A stretch of 20,291 nucleotides of DNA from Sergeia podlipaevii (lineage: Eukaryota > Euglenozoa > Kinetoplastea > Trypanosomatida > Trypanosomatidae): the NCBI GenBank assembly GCA_030849805.1, contig JASANZ010001865.1:1-20291 (forward strand). The letters run 5' to 3'. Below, piece by piece: positions 8,843 through 17,418 of this stretch. The notes under the pieces are model-generated. The model searched no databases and was not told the DNA's origin. It was given only the letters and a program-made list of their open reading frames with translations. A program made the translations under genes and the position numbers. How positions within the stretch are numbered: the stretch's first letter is position 1; every line of letters begins with the position of its first letter.

Positions 8843-9589
8843 GAGTGAGAAATACTCGTTTTTGAGCACAGGTGTAAATGATGTGTACAAAAAATTGAAT
8901 GTGTGTGTATGTAGTCAAATAGTATGAAAAAAGGAAGGAAAAAAAAAAGAAGAATAGGATAAAAAGTAATAGAATTCCTTGATCAGTAAAAGGTTGCTTA
9001 CCTGGTGCTACCATGCCCGTGCTCGCAATGTGTGAATGCGCATATGAGACTGTCAGTACCGAGAGAAAACAGAGAGGTATTTAAAAAGAAAAAAGAAAAA
9101 AATGCCATATTAAAACATAAGTCGAGAAGCCTATGTGTTAACTGTAACACTGCGAGAAAGGGAGTCAGAAACGCTTTGTGGTCAATGCTGCTTTCTTCTC
9201 TACTTTCTAGTTTTCCTTTTCCTCGTTTTCTCTCTATGTTTGTGTGCTTTTTTTCCGAATCGTACCAACTCCAAAGACTATTAGTCATAAACCCAAAAAT
9301 AAGAAATATATATGCACACGTGGCGTAAGCAAAGAGAAGAGAAGGTGCAACCTGCAAAGACAAAAACAAAGACGATCGCTTTGCGCAAACTAGAGGTCAT
9401 ATGTAACAAAAAAAAATTGTAAAATGTTCAAAAGTAAAGTCTGTCATATGAATATATGCTACTCTCTCTCCTAGAAAAAAAAAAGTGACGAAGTGCTGGA
9501 AACAACAATATATTGTCCTTGGTTGCTTCTCTGCTGCGTTAGAATGAACGCAAAAGTGTACCTTTTCTTGTTCATACCCTTTTTCTCTT
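8653..9589. other. Intergenic region with TA repeats, no supported gene
   Basis: Two further TA repeats lie at about 8756-8772 and 8809-8842. A minus-strand frame (8998-9288 from its first ATG) and an overlapping plus-strand frame (9005-9328, opening with GTG) both look like chance. Their composition follows the surrounding AT-rich DNA, and the predicted splice AG falls after the minus-strand ATG. The region should hold the 3' UTR of the CVVQ-tailed gene. Confidence 0.55.
8756..8842. repeat. Pair of TA dinucleotide repeats
   Basis: TA runs at about 8756-8772 and 8809-8842, the second interrupted once by a G, lie 36 bases apart in intergenic DNA. Confidence 0.85.
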
Positions 9590-10195
9590 TTACTGGACCA
9601 CACAGCTGCGCCGTTGCCTTGCTTTGCTCCGCTGATGTGCCCTCCTTCGAGCCGTCTGTTCTTGTGTCACACAATGCTCTCGCGCCGCAGCGCTCTCTGA
9701 TACAACCATAACTTGCCGCTGTGGTAAACCAGAGCTGTTGCCGGAGTCTTCCTCCTCTACACCAGTAGAAGTTCCTCGTTCCACCTTGGCGTGCGTTACG
9801 CAGCCGCTGCCGGCGCTTGTAAACCGCACTTCGTCCCAGTTGGCAGGCACGTTGACGGTAGCGACATCGTTGGTGCTCGCAGCAACTATGACGGTTTGCC
9901 TCTGCTGCTCTTCCGACTGAAATGGGTTCATCCCGCTATGTGCAGCAAGATCCAGCTCTTTCTTGACTGGTACATACACTGGTACGTCAGGATCCCCGCC
10001 GGGAGGATCCTGGCACGGTGGCCATTGTTCCCCTGCAGGTATTTCCCTAATGAAGGTCCATGCATAGTGGCTCTCGCTGCACGGTCGCTTGCATTCAATT
10101 ACGCTCGTGCCACGGCGGGGGTCGTTGTAAGACTTGCGAGCCATTCCACAGTGCTGGCAGCGGACCACGTAAGCAGTGCCAGTAGCGACTGGCAT
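9590..10195 (-). CDS. Small Cys-motif protein with a polybasic CaaX (CVVQ) tail
   Basis: A 201-residue protein from the ATG at 10193-10195. The N-terminal 50 residues carry a paired cysteine arrangement, C13-x2-C16 (RCQHCG) and C35-x3-C39 (ECKRPC), that could bind one zinc. The middle is acidic and Val/Thr/Ser-rich without recognisable domains. The last 25 residues are strongly basic (RRRAHQRSKARQRRS) and end in CVVQ before the TAA. That is a CaaX box with a terminal Gln, which in eukaryotes favours farnesylation, and a polybasic stretch next to a CaaX is the pattern of plasma-membrane-anchored small proteins. The frame continues upstream through a hydrophobic signal-like stretch, but only to a TTG, and the predicted splice AG at 10273-10274 cuts inside it, so I exclude it. 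Function unknown; membrane attachment and zinc binding are inference. Confidence 0.78.
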   Translation of the reverse strand: MPVATGTAYVVRCQHCGMARKSYNDPRRGTSVIECKRPCSESHYAWTFIREIPAGEQWPPCQDPPGGDPDVPVYVPVKKELDLAAHSGMNPFQSEEQQRQTVIVAASTNDVATVNVPANWDEVRFTSAGSGCVTHAKVERGTSTGVEEEDSGNSSGLPQRQVMVVSESAAAREHCVTQEQTARRRAHQRSKARQRRSCVVQ

Positions 10196-10201
10196 CTCAT
10201 T

Positions 10202-10218
10202 ACACACACACACACACA
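10202..10218. repeat. AC dinucleotide repeat next to a start codon
   Basis: A 17-base AC run ends seven bases before the ATG of the CVVQ-tailed gene. In the mRNA it would be a GU repeat inside the predicted 78-base 5' UTR. Confidence 0.85.
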
Positions 10219-10272
10219 GCCTTGGTGTTGTTCCCGTTGCTGTTGTGAACTTATCTGCTTCTGTATATAGTA

Positions 10273-10300
10273 CTGCAATAAGCAGAAAAAGAAACACGAC
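10273..10300 (-). promoter_or_regulatory. Predicted spliced-leader acceptor of the CVVQ-tail gene
   Basis: On the minus strand GTTTCTTTTTCTGCTTATTG precedes CAG, with the AG at 10273-10274, a textbook tract-plus-AG. It sets the 5' UTR at about 78 bases and removes the upstream in-frame hydrophobic codons from the mRNA. Confidence 0.6.
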
Positions 10301-11731
10301 GCTCAATTCAGCAATATTACTAAATGATTTTTCCTGTCGGTGGAAATATAAGGCGCAAAAGTACCCTCTTTTCCCTCCCTATTTTCCTTCTTTTTTTCTC
10401 TTTCCTATTGGGGTGTGTAGACGTTTGTATTTGTAGAGAAGAGAATAAGTGTGTGTTTCTTGCTGATCGATTTTCTGAGTACTGGTCAGTTCCGTCTCTT
10501 ATGTTTACAATAACTTTCAACAGCAATAACTTCACTCAAAGTGGCACAGCCTATATACAAGACACAACAATACAGACAAAGAAATAAACTCGTAGAGACG
10601 CCTATGAGTGTGTAGAAAGATAAAGAAAAAAAAAGGAAAGAAATTGATTGTAGCCGTGCCAATGCAAACATACATATGTATTTAAAAAAAAAAAAAAAAA
10701 TGCACCCACCAATGGCTGCAACAACAGTAGTATGTATATCACTGTGTTTTGATACTAAGATGTTATTGTTGTTTTTGCATCTAAGCGTACACACAAAAAA
10801 GTTTCATCTTGTATTATTACTCTTTTTTTTTTTCACTTGTACCCAATGGCATTGATAGCCTCTCATTATACATACGCATCACAACAGAAGTGATGGCCAG
10901 CGTAGCGAGTGTACTACATGCACATCTTTATTGCCCTTCCCTCCGCGGCACACACACACACACACACACGTTGAACTGTCAACAAGGAAAAGGAGAGCAA
11001 AAAAGATAAGGTGCAGAAGTAATCACAGGGGATAATAATGCATGGTAAATCAGAGAAAAATCTAGGCGTCACACATACACACACACACATACACTATTAG
11101 CTTCACCGCAGCAGGACGCAAAACAGCAGATTCGTTGTTTTCATTCTTTTAAAAGGAGAATAATAGAAAGAAGAAATGTGGTTACATATGCTGAAAGGAT
11201 AAAAAAGAAAAAAAAAAGCTTGCTTATTTCTTATATTCTGAAAATAATCATTCATCACCCCCTGTCATTCCTTTTTTCTTACTTGGAAAAAACGGGGGAA
11301 AACCACGTAAAACATAGTGCGAGCAAGAAAAGCTGAGGCTTCTGCACTAAACGGAAAGAAAGGAGAAGAGTAAAGTAGGTATACCTTCAAATATAATATG
11401 AACCAACAAAAGAGTACGTGCATAGAATAAAGAAGCAAAAAAAAAAAAAGGATTCAATAACCCCCACAGATTTGTACATTCACTTCTTGCTTTCTATCGT
11501 AGCTCCTTTTTCTCCCTCTCTTCATCCTAGCAACCTCGCATTTGCAAGCAAAAGAAAAAAATCAAAAAAAAAATCTTTATTATATATACAATCAGCTCGC
11601 GTCTACATCTCCAAATTTATTTTTTATTGTCTGTATGCGTATACATTCTAATGTCGCATTGAGTATTTTTCTTTTATAGGAAAAAAAATGCTATTTCCTT
11701 CGTCGTTGTGGTGGTTGCTTCCATCCGTCTA
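10301..11731. other. Long intergenic/3' UTR region, no gene seen
   Basis: About 1.4 kb with no convincing coding frame. AC repeats lie at about 10949-10969 and 11071-11094. Oligo-A runs are near 10684-10700 and 11436-11448, and many short pyrimidine or purine tracts are scattered through it. It should include the 3' UTR of the coiled-coil gene ending at 11732. No tRNA or snoRNA pattern was recognised. Confidence 0.55.
10949..11094. repeat. Two AC dinucleotide repeats
   Basis: AC runs at about 10949-10969 (uninterrupted) and 11071-11094 (interrupted by AT) lie in the long intergenic stretch. Confidence 0.8.
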
Positions 11732-13741
11732 CTAGGACCAAGAGTTCTGGTTGCTGCAAGTCAAAGTAGCGCTGGTTAGCTGCGCGCCATCACGAAGGTT
11801 CACAGAGGCACTGCCCACGAAGATGGGGCGACCTGAACTTGCTGTGCGAGGCCTAGAAGAAGTATCTGGGGTGCCGTTGCGGGTATCCATGATGCCAACA
11901 AAACCAAGGCCGCTTGTAGACACTCTCTGTCCGTTATTAGAACCCGGACGCACTGGGATCAGATTAGGCGCCAACGTGCTGGAGCCCAACATGCCATTCT
12001 GCTGCTGCTGCTGGAGAAGAGCATTGCGCACTGCGGTCTCAAGCATCTGCAGCTCACGCCTGTCAGCCTTGTTCACCTCCAAGATGGCGCAGTTCTCCTC
12101 AAGCTGAGCCACGCGCAAGCGAAGGCCATCTTCCTGCTCCACCGCCAAGGAGATGCGGCGTGGAGACTGCTGCTGCTGCTGCTGTTGCTGCGAAGACTGG
12201 CTCTGAGCGCTGACAGGAGTCTGAGAGTCCTGCTTGCGGAGTGACTCCACCACTGGCTGCTCAATGTAACGGTGGGATGCAGAAGCGCTAGACAGGCGAC
12301 GGGAGCACGATTGGCTGGCTGCCTGCATGGGGCTGTGCTGGGCGGTGAGAGACGGAATTGCGTTCTGGGTGTTGGCAGCGGTTGATGGGGAAAGGGGAGG
12401 CAGCCGAATTGAGGCACCGGGCGTGGCAACACCGCCAGAGGTTTCGTTGGAGCCTCCGTGACGCTCAGGAGCCTCGCCACCCGCGTTTTCAACGCCGATG
12501 CCGGGAAGGGAGTGGTGGCTACTGGAGGAGGATGTCCTGGCATTGCCGCTGGCTTCAGCAAGGTTCTTGATCACGTTGATGTTTGTCTGCGAGGAGTGCA
12601 AAGGTTCCTTGCCAACAGGCACCGCGTTGGCACCATCCCTCCCGTTGACACCATCTCTCCCGTGAGCTCCACCACGAGGAATGCCGTCGATGACCTCTTC
12701 GAGCGCCTCCACGCGATGAGAGAGGTCCAGAAGACCAGCATTCTGGAGTGCGGAAGTGGCTGAGGGGTTGCTGTCTGTGTAATCACCTGCCTCCTTCTCA
12801 ATCTGGCCCAACAAAACGCCAAGACGCTTCTCCAGAGCAGAAAGACGGCCCTGGGCCTCTCCAAGTTCCCTCTCCAGACGAGAATCGTCAATCGTGTTCT
12901 CCGGTGCCTTACTCGCGTTACCGTGGCTGGAAGCTCCACTCCTCTCCAGCGCGCTGAGGCGATCCTCACATTTCTTCAGCGCATCCTGCACCTCCTGTGA
13001 CGCCATCCCGCTACCGCTGCGCTGATCCGCATTCTTGTGAAGATCTGAGCTCGTTCGGCTGCGGCTACTCTCGCTCGTCTTTGTGGCAAGAGCGTCAGCG
13101 GCCTGCTTCTGCACCATAACACGCACAATCTCCAGCTCATCGTACATACGCACAAAGGCTGGCAGTGTGTGAAGGTATGTGGTGCGCTCCTCAATGGAGT
13201 GCTCGTACTGCCTCGGATCCTCCTCGCTGCGGCGGGCCATAGCGAACACCTGCTCTGGACGAGCACCCCAGAGCTCAGTGAAGGCCTCGCACAGAGCCAA
13301 CTTGGGCTCTGCAGTGGCCATACGGGAGGCAAGGTCGTCCTGCATGTCCTCGAGGCTCTTGACAACCTCGGCTGTATTTGCAACTGCCTCAGCTGCGATC
13401 TGTTCATGTTCTAGCCGCTCTGCTGCCTCCTGCTGCAGTTGCTGAGCGTTGTCACTTGACTCCTTGCTAAGCCTCTCCACGTCCTTCTTCAGCTGCTCTA
13501 CTACCGCCGCGAGGTCCTCATTGGGGCCCTTCGCCTTGAGAGCGTCCAGTTCGCGGCGCAGCTCCTCGTTCTGTCTCTGGAGTTCATCCATGCGATCGCG
13601 CATACCCCCAATTTCGTCGTCATGCCCATTGCCCTGCTCAATGATAACCTTGATGAGGTCAGAGAGGCGGCTATAGCTGAGGGTGAGCTGAGCCTCGATG
13701 ATATCGGGGATGCTCTCAATATCTACCTCCACAGCTGGCAT
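11732..13741 (-). CDS. Coiled-coil protein with N-terminal LWGxRPE module (paralogue 1)
   Basis: A 669-residue protein from the ATG at 13739-13741 (MPAVEVDIESIPDI). The frame extends 25 codons further only to a TTG upstream of the predicted splice AG, so that part is UTR. Residues 10-40 are hydrophobic (LSYSRLSDLIKVIIEQ). A long coiled coil follows at about 41-145, then a module at 147-212 centred on LWGARPEQV (157-165) with a conserved Tyr-Leu-x-x-Leu-Pro element (YLHTLPAF, 189-196). Short coiled-coil segments lie at 250-268, 288-318, 336-352 and 535-580. Between them are Ser/Gly/Gln-rich linkers, including a Gln run at 518-525 and five collagen-like Gly-x-y triplets at 358-372 (GAHGRDGVNGRDGAN). 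The next gene upstream (14453-17314) has the same N-terminal layout. No catalytic motif, signal peptide or membrane span is seen. A cytoskeletal or scaffold role is plausible but is only inference. Confidence 0.92.
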   Translation of the reverse strand: MPAVEVDIESIPDIIEAQLTLSYSRLSDLIKVIIEQGNGHDDEIGGMRDRMDELQRQNEELRRELDALKAKGPNEDLAAVVEQLKKDVERLSKESSDNAQQLQQEAAERLEHEQIAAEAVANTAEVVKSLEDMQDDLASRMATAEPKLALCEAFTELWGARPEQVFAMARRSEEDPRQYEHSIEERTTYLHTLPAFVRMYDELEIVRVMVQKQAADALATKTSESSRSRTSSDLHKNADQRSGSGMASQEVQDALKKCEDRLSALERSGASSHGNASKAPENTIDDSRLERELGEAQGRLSALEKRLGVLLGQIEKEAGDYTDSNPSATSALQNAGLLDLSHRVEALEEVIDGIPRGGAHGRDGVNGRDGANAVPVGKEPLHSSQTNINVIKNLAEASGNARTSSSSSHHSLPGIGVENAGGEAPERHGGSNETSGGVATPGASIRLPPLSPSTAANTQNAIPSLTAQHSPMQAASQSCSRRLSSASASHRYIEQPVVESLRKQDSQTPVSAQSQSSQQQQQQQQSPRRISLAVEQEDGLRLRVAQLEENCAILEVNKADRRELQMLETAVRNALLQQQQQNGMLGSSTLAPNLIPVRPGSNNGQRVSTSGLGFVGIMDTRNGTPDTSSRPRTASSGRPIFVGSASVNLRDGAQLTSATLTCSNQNSWS

Positions 13742-13808
13742 GATTGACTGTTTCTTCTTCTTTCTTCCTTCTTGCTTCTCCGCGGCCCTGGAATCGCAAC
13801 AAATAGCA

Positions 13809-13826
13809 CTGCCCAAAAAAAAAATG
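13809..13826 (-). promoter_or_regulatory. Predicted spliced-leader acceptor of coiled-coil paralogue 1
   Basis: On the minus strand a run of ten T followed by GGGCAG puts the AG at 13809-13810. The 5' UTR would be about 67 bases, purine-rich (GAAGGAAGAAAGAAGAAGAA), with no upstream ATG. Confidence 0.6.
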
Positions 13827-14452
13827 TTTGAGTTCTATAAATCTCTCAGACGCAGAGAACAACTTGTCAAACGTTCACTCTAGAAAGGGCGTGCAACTGC
13901 GATACAACAAAAGAAAACACAATATACTCGATGATAAAAATAGCACAAGGTGGAAAGAGAGAACGAAGAAAAAGATGAGAATAGAGAATATAAGACCACG
14001 AATTGTTTGACTGTTCATAGCATTCCCAAGTTCGTAAGAACACCATAACCCTTACGCGCTTAAATATCGGTTTTAACGGCAAGAAACAAAGAAAGATGCC
14101 ATGCTTTCTCCCTTGTAAACAAGTCGCTTTTCTCTTGTGCGCAACAATGGCTGTTTGGTGTACATTTCAATTCCATACAAAAAAAAAATACTCGTATCGG
14201 GCAATAACTGCCTTTAAAAAAAAAAAAACAGATGTACATAAATTGCATAATCTACAAAAAAAAAGAAAACAGAACTATACATGCATATATGTGTGTTGAT
14301 AGCAATATGTAAAGGCGGAAGTTAGACTCCTTTCTTCGTTTGTTTCTTTGTTCGTGTTTGTGTGCGTGATGGAACGCCTCCCTCACTCGATACCCCCCTC
14401 CCCTCCAAAAAAAAAAAAAAAAAAAGCATCCCCTGCGCCTCAAATCCCCCTA
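13827..14452. other. Intergenic/3' UTR region between the coiled-coil genes
   Basis: No gene is supported. Several oligo-A runs are present, the longest being 19 A at 14407-14425 close to the stop of the neighbouring gene. The rest is AT-rich with small pyrimidine tracts. Confidence 0.6.
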
Positions 14453-17314
14453 CTAACGTAATGCCGCTGGCATAGAGGGCAAGGCCTGTACGCTTGACTG
14501 AGACCTTTCCGCCGCACACCACGCACAGTTCACCACCACACATGGCTTACTATGGCCCAGCGAAGATAGCATATCGTGCTGAACATAGGCGCGGGAAGAC
14601 GACTTGGCCGTCGTGTTCGAGTTACTCGACGCCACTCGCGGATTCGCACGCTCGGTGGTCTCCTTCGGCAGCAAAGGCAATAGTGGAGCTGCACCGCCGG
14701 AGTGGTCGTCAGCTGTTGTTGCTGCCGCCGCCGGCGCATCTCCAGCCGCCTGCCCGGGCACAAAGGCCATGCTTCCTGCTTCATCGCCGTTAACACCTCG
14801 CCTCTGAGGCGAAGAATGTTCTCCCTCTAGAGCTAGCAGGGCCGCGTCCACCAGAACATCTCTCTCTACAAGACGTGAGCCGAACGTGCGCGCGTTCGGA
14901 GAGCGGAGGCGGCTCACTGTGTAACGCATTGGGCGTGTTGTCTCCATGGCGATGGCGCCATCAGTGCGAAATGCGTCCAAAGTTGGGTGAGTTGGCAGAG
15001 GTGACGGGGTTGACGCAAGTTTGTCTTTGCTGCCCTTTCTAGGCTGTTGCCCGCCCTTGCCATTGTTACTTCGGAGAACGATAGAGGGCCTGCTGATGCT
15101 GTTGTTGCTGTCGTCACCTGCTGCCGTTGCGGCTAGTGCTGCCAGTGACGACGTCGCCGGCATAGAAACTGGAGCCTCTTTAGATGTAAGCACCATCACT
15201 CCAGCGATGTTATGGCTCTGATTAGCTGAGTCAGCGCTTGAGTCTAGATCCTTCCTGCTTGGACTGAGCAGCGCGTGTCCAGCGGCAAGTAGTTCCATCA
15301 GGGACTTGTGTTGCTTCTCATCCCCGGAGTTCTTTAACAAAGCAATGGCACGGTTTACCTCAGCCATCCGCTGCTCTACCTCCTTCTCAAGATCCTGCAC
15401 TCTCCGGTTTCCATATGTGTCCTTGAGCGCCTCTGGTGGCGTTAGCGGCGCCATGAAACTCTCATTGTTAGAATGCAGCACTTCCAGTGACTGAGGACTA
15501 TCTGCACTTTCAATATGCATGGAAGCGCTGCTGATGTTAGCCAAGCTACGCTTCAGAATGTTAAGTTCACGCTCCAAGTGCTGCACACGCATGAGAGAAA
15601 GAGAGGCATCCTCGCGTGCCTTCCGATCAAGCGACACACCTCCAGAGGCCCCAGAAGACTTGGACATCGAGGCACGACCAATGATCCGGAGCCGCTCCTC
15701 AATGGCAACCCAGCGTTTGGCTATCTCCTCCTCAAGGTCGTCAATGCGATAGCTGATAACGCCAGTCTCATCGCGTACCAGCTTCTCTACCGCACTGCTG
15801 CTCATACCACCGCCATGGCCATTCGGCACAGTCACAGTGCCGTTGGAGTTCTTAGATGAAGAATCTTGCGGGGATGGAGTCCGGCGTTGCTTCCCGCCAA
15901 CACGTCGCTTTTTGTTGCGAGCGAATACGACGTTGCTCTCCTCCTCCACGTCCTCATCGTGCGCGGGGGTGCTGGAGCGACGCAGGGGGCTTCCTTTCTC
16001 AGAGAACGACGGGGCTGGCGCAGGCGCGGCCTTGCGAAGCGCGGTGTTAGCGATGGAACTGGAGAGCTCACGGAAGCGCCTATCCACCTTGGCGGTCAGC
16101 TCCTCAATCATTTCCAGCGACAATGCAGCATCTTCGCGGGCAACGTTGTCCACCACCTCTTCATCACCAAACTGCGGACGGATCGGTGTGACCTCAGCAG
16201 GTGTGCTTTCGCCGCTCTTGCGCTGCAGCAAAGAATGACGGCGATGAGCCCCGGAAGAGTGAAAACGTGACTCTAGCTCCTTGAGCTTGTGATCCATATA
16301 CTCGCCAAGCTCCTCAATCTCCGCGCGCGCCTCAGCGTCCACAAACCTACCACCACCGCCGCCACTGCCACTGCCACTGCCGCCGCTAGCCTTCTCACCG
16401 CTTTCAGCTGAGGTGAACTTTCCAGAAAAGCCGCTAGCCTTCTCACCGCTTTCAGCTGAGGTGAACTTTCCAGAAAAGCCGCTAGCCTTCTCGCCGCTTT
16501 CAGCTGAGGTGAACTTGCTAGAAAAGCCGCCTCGTGAGGAGGCGAGAGCCTCCACTCTCCTTAAGGCGTCGTGGGCAACGTCCATTGCTTCTCTTGCCAT
16601 ATTAACCGCGTTCTCGTCCGGCTCTGAGTATCCAATCTGCATGTCTTCACCCCCGCTCCTGGATGCTGTACGGCGCCTGGCAGTATCCATAGCCGCGCTC
16701 ACCATGTTCGTGCTCAGCTGCGTCTGTGAAACGGCAGCCATCATCGTGCGTGTTTCACGCCGCATCAGGCGGAGAGACGGCAGATCCAGCAGGTATGAGC
16801 TGTACTGCTCAGGGGTAACGACAGGATCGCCATAGTCCTGAACGAGCTCCGCCACGTCCTCTGGTCGAATGCCCCATAATATCACAAAGCTCTCTAGTGC
16901 CTTGACGCGCTTATTCACATCCTCCATCTCCATCGGACCTGCGCCGCCGCCGCCAGTCCGGTAGTTGCCTCTTTTCGTCTTTGCTAGCTTTAGGCGTAGG
17001 GTGTTGACCTGGTCCTGCAAGTCCTTGATGATAACAGTTTGCTCCGCCTGATTGTTGACGAGGTACTCAATGATGGACTTCAGATTGCGAGACTGGACGG
17101 TTAGATGGCCCTCAAAGAGCTTGCCATCGTCTGTAAAGTCGACGTGCCGACTCTTGCGAGGAGCGCGGCCGCTATCGCCTGTGGTCACGATATCCGCGCG
17201 TGGGGAAGGAAGCTCTCCATTATGGATGTCCACGTCAATCACTCGAGTGTTGGATGCTAACGTTGGTGTAGGTGGCACCTCGGCTGATGTCTCTGGAACC
17301 TCAATGTCTGACAT
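14453..17314 (-). CDS. Large coiled-coil protein with LWGxRPE module and 16-residue repeats (paralogue 2)
   Basis: A 953-residue protein starting at the ATG at 17312-17314 (MSDIEVPETS). The frame runs eight codons further through a CA repeat to a TTG, which I reject. Residues 64-113 form a hydrophobic then coiled-coil stretch. The module at 134-200 carries LWGIRPEDV (146-154) and YLLDLPSLRL (174-183), matching the neighbour at 11732-13741. Near 245-260 DALRRVEAL also parallels the neighbour's DALKKCEDRL. Residues 262-311 hold three tandem copies of a 16-residue unit containing KFTSAESGEKAS, then a Gly/Ser run. Five coiled-coil segments follow at about 327-352, 392-422, 508-545, 564-594 and 635-662; two share the phrase AREDA(A/S)LSL. 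A basic cluster NKKRRVGGKQRR (467-478) could be a nuclear signal. The tail has C925-x4-C930-x2-C933. Function unknown; scaffold role inferred. Confidence 0.93.
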   Translation of the reverse strand: MSDIEVPETSAEVPPTPTLASNTRVIDVDIHNGELPSPRADIVTTGDSGRAPRKSRHVDFTDDGKLFEGHLTVQSRNLKSIIEYLVNNQAEQTVIIKDLQDQVNTLRLKLAKTKRGNYRTGGGGAGPMEMEDVNKRVKALESFVILWGIRPEDVAELVQDYGDPVVTPEQYSSYLLDLPSLRLMRRETRTMMAAVSQTQLSTNMVSAAMDTARRRTASRSGGEDMQIGYSEPDENAVNMAREAMDVAHDALRRVEALASSRGGFSSKFTSAESGEKASGFSGKFTSAESGEKASGFSGKFTSAESGEKASGGSGSGSGGGGGRFVDAEARAEIEELGEYMDHKLKELESRFHSSGAHRRHSLLQRKSGESTPAEVTPIRPQFGDEEVVDNVAREDAALSLEMIEELTAKVDRRFRELSSSIANTALRKAAPAPAPSFSEKGSPLRRSSTPAHDEDVEEESNVVFARNKKRRVGGKQRRTPSPQDSSSKNSNGTVTVPNGHGGGMSSSAVEKLVRDETGVISYRIDDLEEEIAKRWVAIEERLRIIGRASMSKSSGASGGVSLDRKAREDASLSLMRVQHLERELNILKRSLANISSASMHIESADSPQSLEVLHSNNESFMAPLTPPEALKDTYGNRRVQDLEKEVEQRMAEVNRAIALLKNSGDEKQHKSLMELLAAGHALLSPSRKDLDSSADSANQSHNIAGVMVLTSKEAPVSMPATSSLAALAATAAGDDSNNSISRPSIVLRSNNGKGGQQPRKGSKDKLASTPSPLPTHPTLDAFRTDGAIAMETTRPMRYTVSRLRSPNARTFGSRLVERDVLVDAALLALEGEHSSPQRRGVNGDEAGSMAFVPGQAAGDAPAAAATTADDHSGGAAPLLPLLPKETTERANPRVASSNSNTTAKSSSRAYVQHDMLSSLGHSKPCVVVNCAWCAAERSQSSVQALPSMPAALR
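16382..16525 (-). repeat. Three 48-bp tandem repeats within the coding sequence
   Basis: Units start at 16382, 16430 and 16478. The first two are identical over 48 bases and the third differs at three positions. Each encodes 16 residues (GKFTSAESGEKASGFS type) and keeps frame. Near-perfect DNA identity points to recent expansion. Confidence 0.95.
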
Positions 17315-17335
17315 GTGTGTGTGTGTGTGTGTGTG
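17315..17335. repeat. TG dinucleotide repeat abutting a start codon
   Basis: A TG run directly adjoins the ATG of the large coiled-coil gene. In the mRNA it is a CA repeat ending in the base before AUG. It lies inside the predicted 90-base 5' UTR. Confidence 0.9.
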
Positions 17336-17404
17336 CAACTGTGTGAGTGTTTCCGTTTTTCCCTCGCTTTTTTTTTTGCTGTTGTTGTTTGCGTGTCTGT
17401 GTGT

Positions 17405-17418
17405 CTTGAGAAAAAAAG
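17405..17418 (-). promoter_or_regulatory. Predicted spliced-leader acceptor of coiled-coil paralogue 2
   Basis: The minus strand reads ACTTTTTTTCTCAAG with the AG at 17405-17406. The 5' UTR would be about 90 bases with no upstream ATG. Confidence 0.55.

Noticed and set aside
8998..9369. Minus-strand frame of 123 codons between two genes
   Set aside because: The longest form opens with TTG. From its first ATG the composition is like the spacer, and the first AG after the nearest tract lies downstream of that ATG.
10196..10306. N-terminal extension of the CVVQ-tail protein with a signal-peptide-like stretch
   Set aside because: It opens with TTG, has no ATG, and the predicted splice AG at 10273-10274 lies within it. 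The hydrophobic residues come from the pyrimidine tract.
13742..13816. 25-codon extension of the 669-residue coiled-coil protein
   Set aside because: It starts at TTG and lies across the predicted acceptor. No ATG is present.
17315..17338. His-Thr repeat N-terminus (HTHTHTH) of the large coiled-coil protein
   Set aside because: It is the translation of a CA microsatellite and would need a TTG start.
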